Source of the DNA: Papaver somniferum
Taxonomy: Eukaryota > Streptophyta > Magnoliopsida > Ranunculales > Papaveraceae
Assembly: GCF_003573695.1 (NCBI RefSeq)
Contig: NW_020621936.1
Location: forward strand, 2,728,001 to 2,792,000
DNA length: 64,000 nt
Reading direction: 5' to 3'
Positions 61,474 through 64,000 of this stretch are shown here, one piece after another. The stretch's first letter is position 1. Every line of letters begins with the position of its first letter. Made by a program: the position numbers and the translations under genes. Under the pieces are notes generated by a model. It searched no databases, was not told the origin of the DNA, and saw only the letters and a program-made list of their open reading frames with translations.

Positions 61474-61671
61474 CCTAGCAAGGGAAACGCTTGCATCAAG
61501 TTGGTAGGATCAAATATACTGACTGAATACTTAATATCTTCTCTCAAGCCTCCAATGAAGCTCATCACATAATAATGTTCATTAAGCATGGGGTATTATC
61601 TGTAAAGCAGAGCCTTAAGATTCTCAAACTGCTCAAAATACTCATCAACTGTGGTAGTCTGAGATAACTTA
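61474..61671 (-). pseudogene. Chromovirus gag, middle fragment
   Basis: Continues gag across the nested LTR: LNKLSQTTTVDEYFEQFENL, a TAA, then YPMLNEHYYVMSFIGGLRED and DASVSLARMQEQTL. It is typical of the retrotransposon gag domain end. The reading changes frame near 61510. Confidence 0.65.
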
Positions 61672-61676
61672 TTGAG

Positions 61677-62879
61677 TGATGAGATTTTAATTTATACCGC
61701 AAGTGCACGACTGTCTATTGGACAATATACAAATGCGAGTTCGTTCCATAGGGACTTTGTGTTATTTTCAATTTCTAATAAATAGTAAGCTAAAAAGATT
61801 AAATAGTAAAATATCAATTAACGCTAATAAAGTTTATAAACCAAATTGAATGAAACTAGGGTTTTAGGATTCCACCTGATTAATTATGTAAAACACCCAA
61901 ACAATCTTCAACAAATATCCAATTTTATAACTCAAGACTATCGAGACCCAACCGATACATCTCGGAAGATATAACTTTTGAAACAAATAGTACAACTTTT
62001 GTTGTAACCCAAAAAATTATAACCTCCTTCGCTTATAAAATATCAACAACCTAAGGCTATTCAAAACAAATAAAGAACGAAGCTCATATAGAAGAGAGAT
62101 TAATAAAACAATTATTGCTCAAAAGAATATTTTATTAAAAGATTACCTGAATATTGTACATAATAACCCGACTTCTTCCTCAACCCCAGTGGAGAAATTA
62201 CTCCATTATTACAAAAGAAAATTAAACGAATGAAATAAAAACTTTATTATTTTGCTCAGTCTAAGGACCCCATTTTTCCTCGTATCCACAACGTATTTAT
62301 AGTTTGCAAAGGAAAACAATTTCCTTTTCTATTTATCACTACCACATCATCACCCAATGAGAATGCGCCACATGTCAATACGATGCAAATCCCTCCAATA
62401 AGATATTGCCACGCGTCAAATAATATAATTCTCATGTAGTTATATTTGGGAATTATTTATTCTTTATTAACTCCAACCATAAAGAATATTATTATTTCCA
62501 AAATCTTCATATATTTAATTCCTTGTAATTACTCCATGCAGATTTCTTACCAACACCTTTATTTCTTCATTATAGTAAAATATATTTTTAATATCTTGTA
62601 ATGATGTCGACATAATGGGCTCCACACTTTCAACGCTACCATATCCAAATAATTGGACCAAATGAAATAATTCTCCATTTTCTTCCTTTAGGGCCTAGCC
62701 CATTAAATTATAAGTCACTTCATTTCCTCCATTTTACGAGCGGAATTTCACAGTTTAGTCCATCGAGCTTTATTTCCCAAAAACACCTACAAAAACACAA
62801 AATAGCAAAATAAGTACAAAGATGGGTACTAACAATATAGAAAATAAATATCAAATTAGACACATAATTGCGTCTATCA
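61677..62879 (-). mobile_element. Solo LTR nested in chromovirus gag
   Basis: TGAT...ATCA-bounded 1203-bp insertion; on the minus strand it starts TGATAGACGCAATTATG and ends ATCTCATCA. The 5-bp duplication TTGAG is exact (61672-61676 and 62880-62884). Gag reads continuously when it is removed. The left end on the plus strand has TACCGCAAGTGCACGA, frequent at one end of large plant gypsy LTRs. No internal domain, so a solo LTR. Confidence 0.85.
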
Positions 62880-62884
62880 TTGAG

Positions 62885-63462
62885 CATCCTCAATATGTTT
62901 TCATTTGCAGGGTTTTCAAATATAAAACAAGCAAGTTCAGATAATTCATACCAAGAAGTAATAGATCTAGCAGTTTGTAAGTCGGTTAGCCACTTATCTG
63001 CTTTACCCTCCAGATGCATAGATGCCATGGTGATTTTCTGGCTTTCATCTCGAATGTTGTTGAGAAATAAATAGCGGTCACACTTTTAAATCCACCCCTT
63101 TGCGTTCTCACCATTGAATCTAGGAAAATCCAACTTAGGCATTCGTGGGTTGGAGTTTGAACCATGATTACCATATTGAAGATTGAAATCCTCCCTTCTT
63201 GATATTGATAATTAGAATGAGAACCTTCCACTCTTGAGTTGCGTTGCTCCGCATTCCTCTTCCATGAAAAGGTCTCCATATACTTAAAGAAATCTTCCTT
63301 TGACAGTACTGACGATTTTAATTCATTTTTGAGTTGCACATTTTGCGCAGCGATATCATCCATCCTTACAGTAAGATTATGCATCTGATCTTTAACTGAA
63401 TCCACGAATTTATGCAATTCTTCATTTACCTCCTTGACTGTGGGATTCTTTTCGACCACCAT
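62885..63462 (-). pseudogene. Chromovirus gag, N-terminal part (broken)
   Basis: From ATG 63462: VVEKNPTVKEVNEELHKFVD, a coiled-coil-like stretch (VRMDDIAAQNVQLKNEL), then after a frameshift near 63180 PKLDFPRFNGENAKGW, a TAA near 63090, and MASMHLEGKADKWLTDLQ. This is the usual retrotransposon gag order (L-x-F-P-x-F-x-G, then A-x-x-x-L-x-G-x-A-x-x-W). Confidence 0.7.
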
Positions 63463-63471
63463 GATAGGAAG

Positions 63472-64000
63472 TGTTAGAGCATAGCTGGGTCGACCTCGCA
63501 TGCGTTTCTATATCAAGCATGTTTGTCAATGTTAGTCATCAAAACTACGAGTCTTGATTTCTAGTCTACATAGCTAAGTCTCGGACTAGGATAGAAAAGT
63601 GTAGTTGAGCTCAAGGACTTCATGGCGATTCATCATACAACGAAGAAGATCTACTCAAGGAACCGTGGAACTTCATCAACAAAAAGGTATGTGGAGACTT
63701 GAACTTATCTATCACTCAAAAGTCTATCTCTTCTATCTCCTACTTCTTATGAGACAAAATTCGTATGCTATATAGATTGGATCATACACATTTGATATTT
63801 CGAGCCGAGTATATCTCGCCTAGCTATATCTCGAAATCATGTGTTGGTAAAGCGTTTCGCTTTGATCGGGTTTATCTTCACCTAATGACGAAAGTCATAA
63901 TGTTTCAATCACTTTGAAAATCGCTTTGACGAAAAATAGTGTAACAACTATATAACGTCCTCTAAGAATGTTTCAATGGTTGGAATGAAGTTTAGGTCTA
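63472..64000 (+). repeat. LTR-like dispersed repeat, copy 3 (runs off the window)
   Basis: Starts TGTTAGAGCATAGC and matches copies at 99 and 5496 in the opening 250 bases, including CAATGTTAG, TCTTGATTTCTA and GAACTTCATCAACAAAA. It has inserted within the 5' untranslated part of the chromovirus, ten bases from the gag ATG. The right end is outside the window. Confidence 0.7.

Overview
The window reads as nuclear DNA of a flowering plant, almost certainly a eudicot. It has one many-exon housekeeping gene with short AT-rich introns, surrounded by nested plant transposons. Species cannot be fixed from the sequence; a basal eudicot such as a Papaveraceae member is only a guess.

Layout. 0.1-7.4 kb: two diverged copies of an LTR-like repeat, a non-autonomous hAT element between them (2497-3761, with TSDs), and a LINE scrap. 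8.5-9.6 kb: LINE remnant (zf-RVT plus RNase H). 9.9-12.8 kb: a 2.9 kb solo LTR with perfect TSDs and internal GC-rich tandem repeats. 14.7-20.0 kb: a non-coding LTR retrotransposon with near-identical LTRs and perfect TSDs. 21.0-32.7 kb (minus): an intact homomeric acetyl-CoA carboxylase gene of 31 coding exons (2271 aa, no transit peptide, so probably cytosolic) with a 5'UTR intron ending one base before the ATG. 33-36.4 kb: a duplicated small exon flanking an element that holds an array of GTTCGGTTA/TAACCGAAC modules. 38.0 kb: a tRNA-like gene.

40.9-57.1 kb: the most unusual region. Inverted, related termini bracket about 16 kb that carries a MULE-type transposase (FAR1-like zinc region, DDE core, SWIM), an OTU-type protease in the same frame after a single stop, two SANT/Myb-like gene remnants, and two tandem four-exon plant-mobile-domain (PMD) genes. 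Nine clusters of a short palindromic module (GTTCGGCT, 15-35 nt, AGCCGAAC) occupy introns and intergenic spacers and are absent from the coding exons I read. Two MITEs (a hAT dimer and a Harbinger type) sit in its left part. Most of its genes carry stops or frameshifts, so this copy is probably defective, but the architecture suggests a large composite Mutator-like element with its own repeat-based recognition system.

57.4-63.5 kb (minus): a decayed Ty3/gypsy chromovirus (gag, protease, RT, RNase H, integrase, chromodomain-like tail, 3' LTR) with a 1.2 kb solo LTR nested in gag. From 63.47 kb to the end lies a third copy of the LTR-like repeat family seen at the left end.

The only clearly functional host gene is the ACCase; everything else with coding capacity belongs to, or was carried by, mobile DNA.
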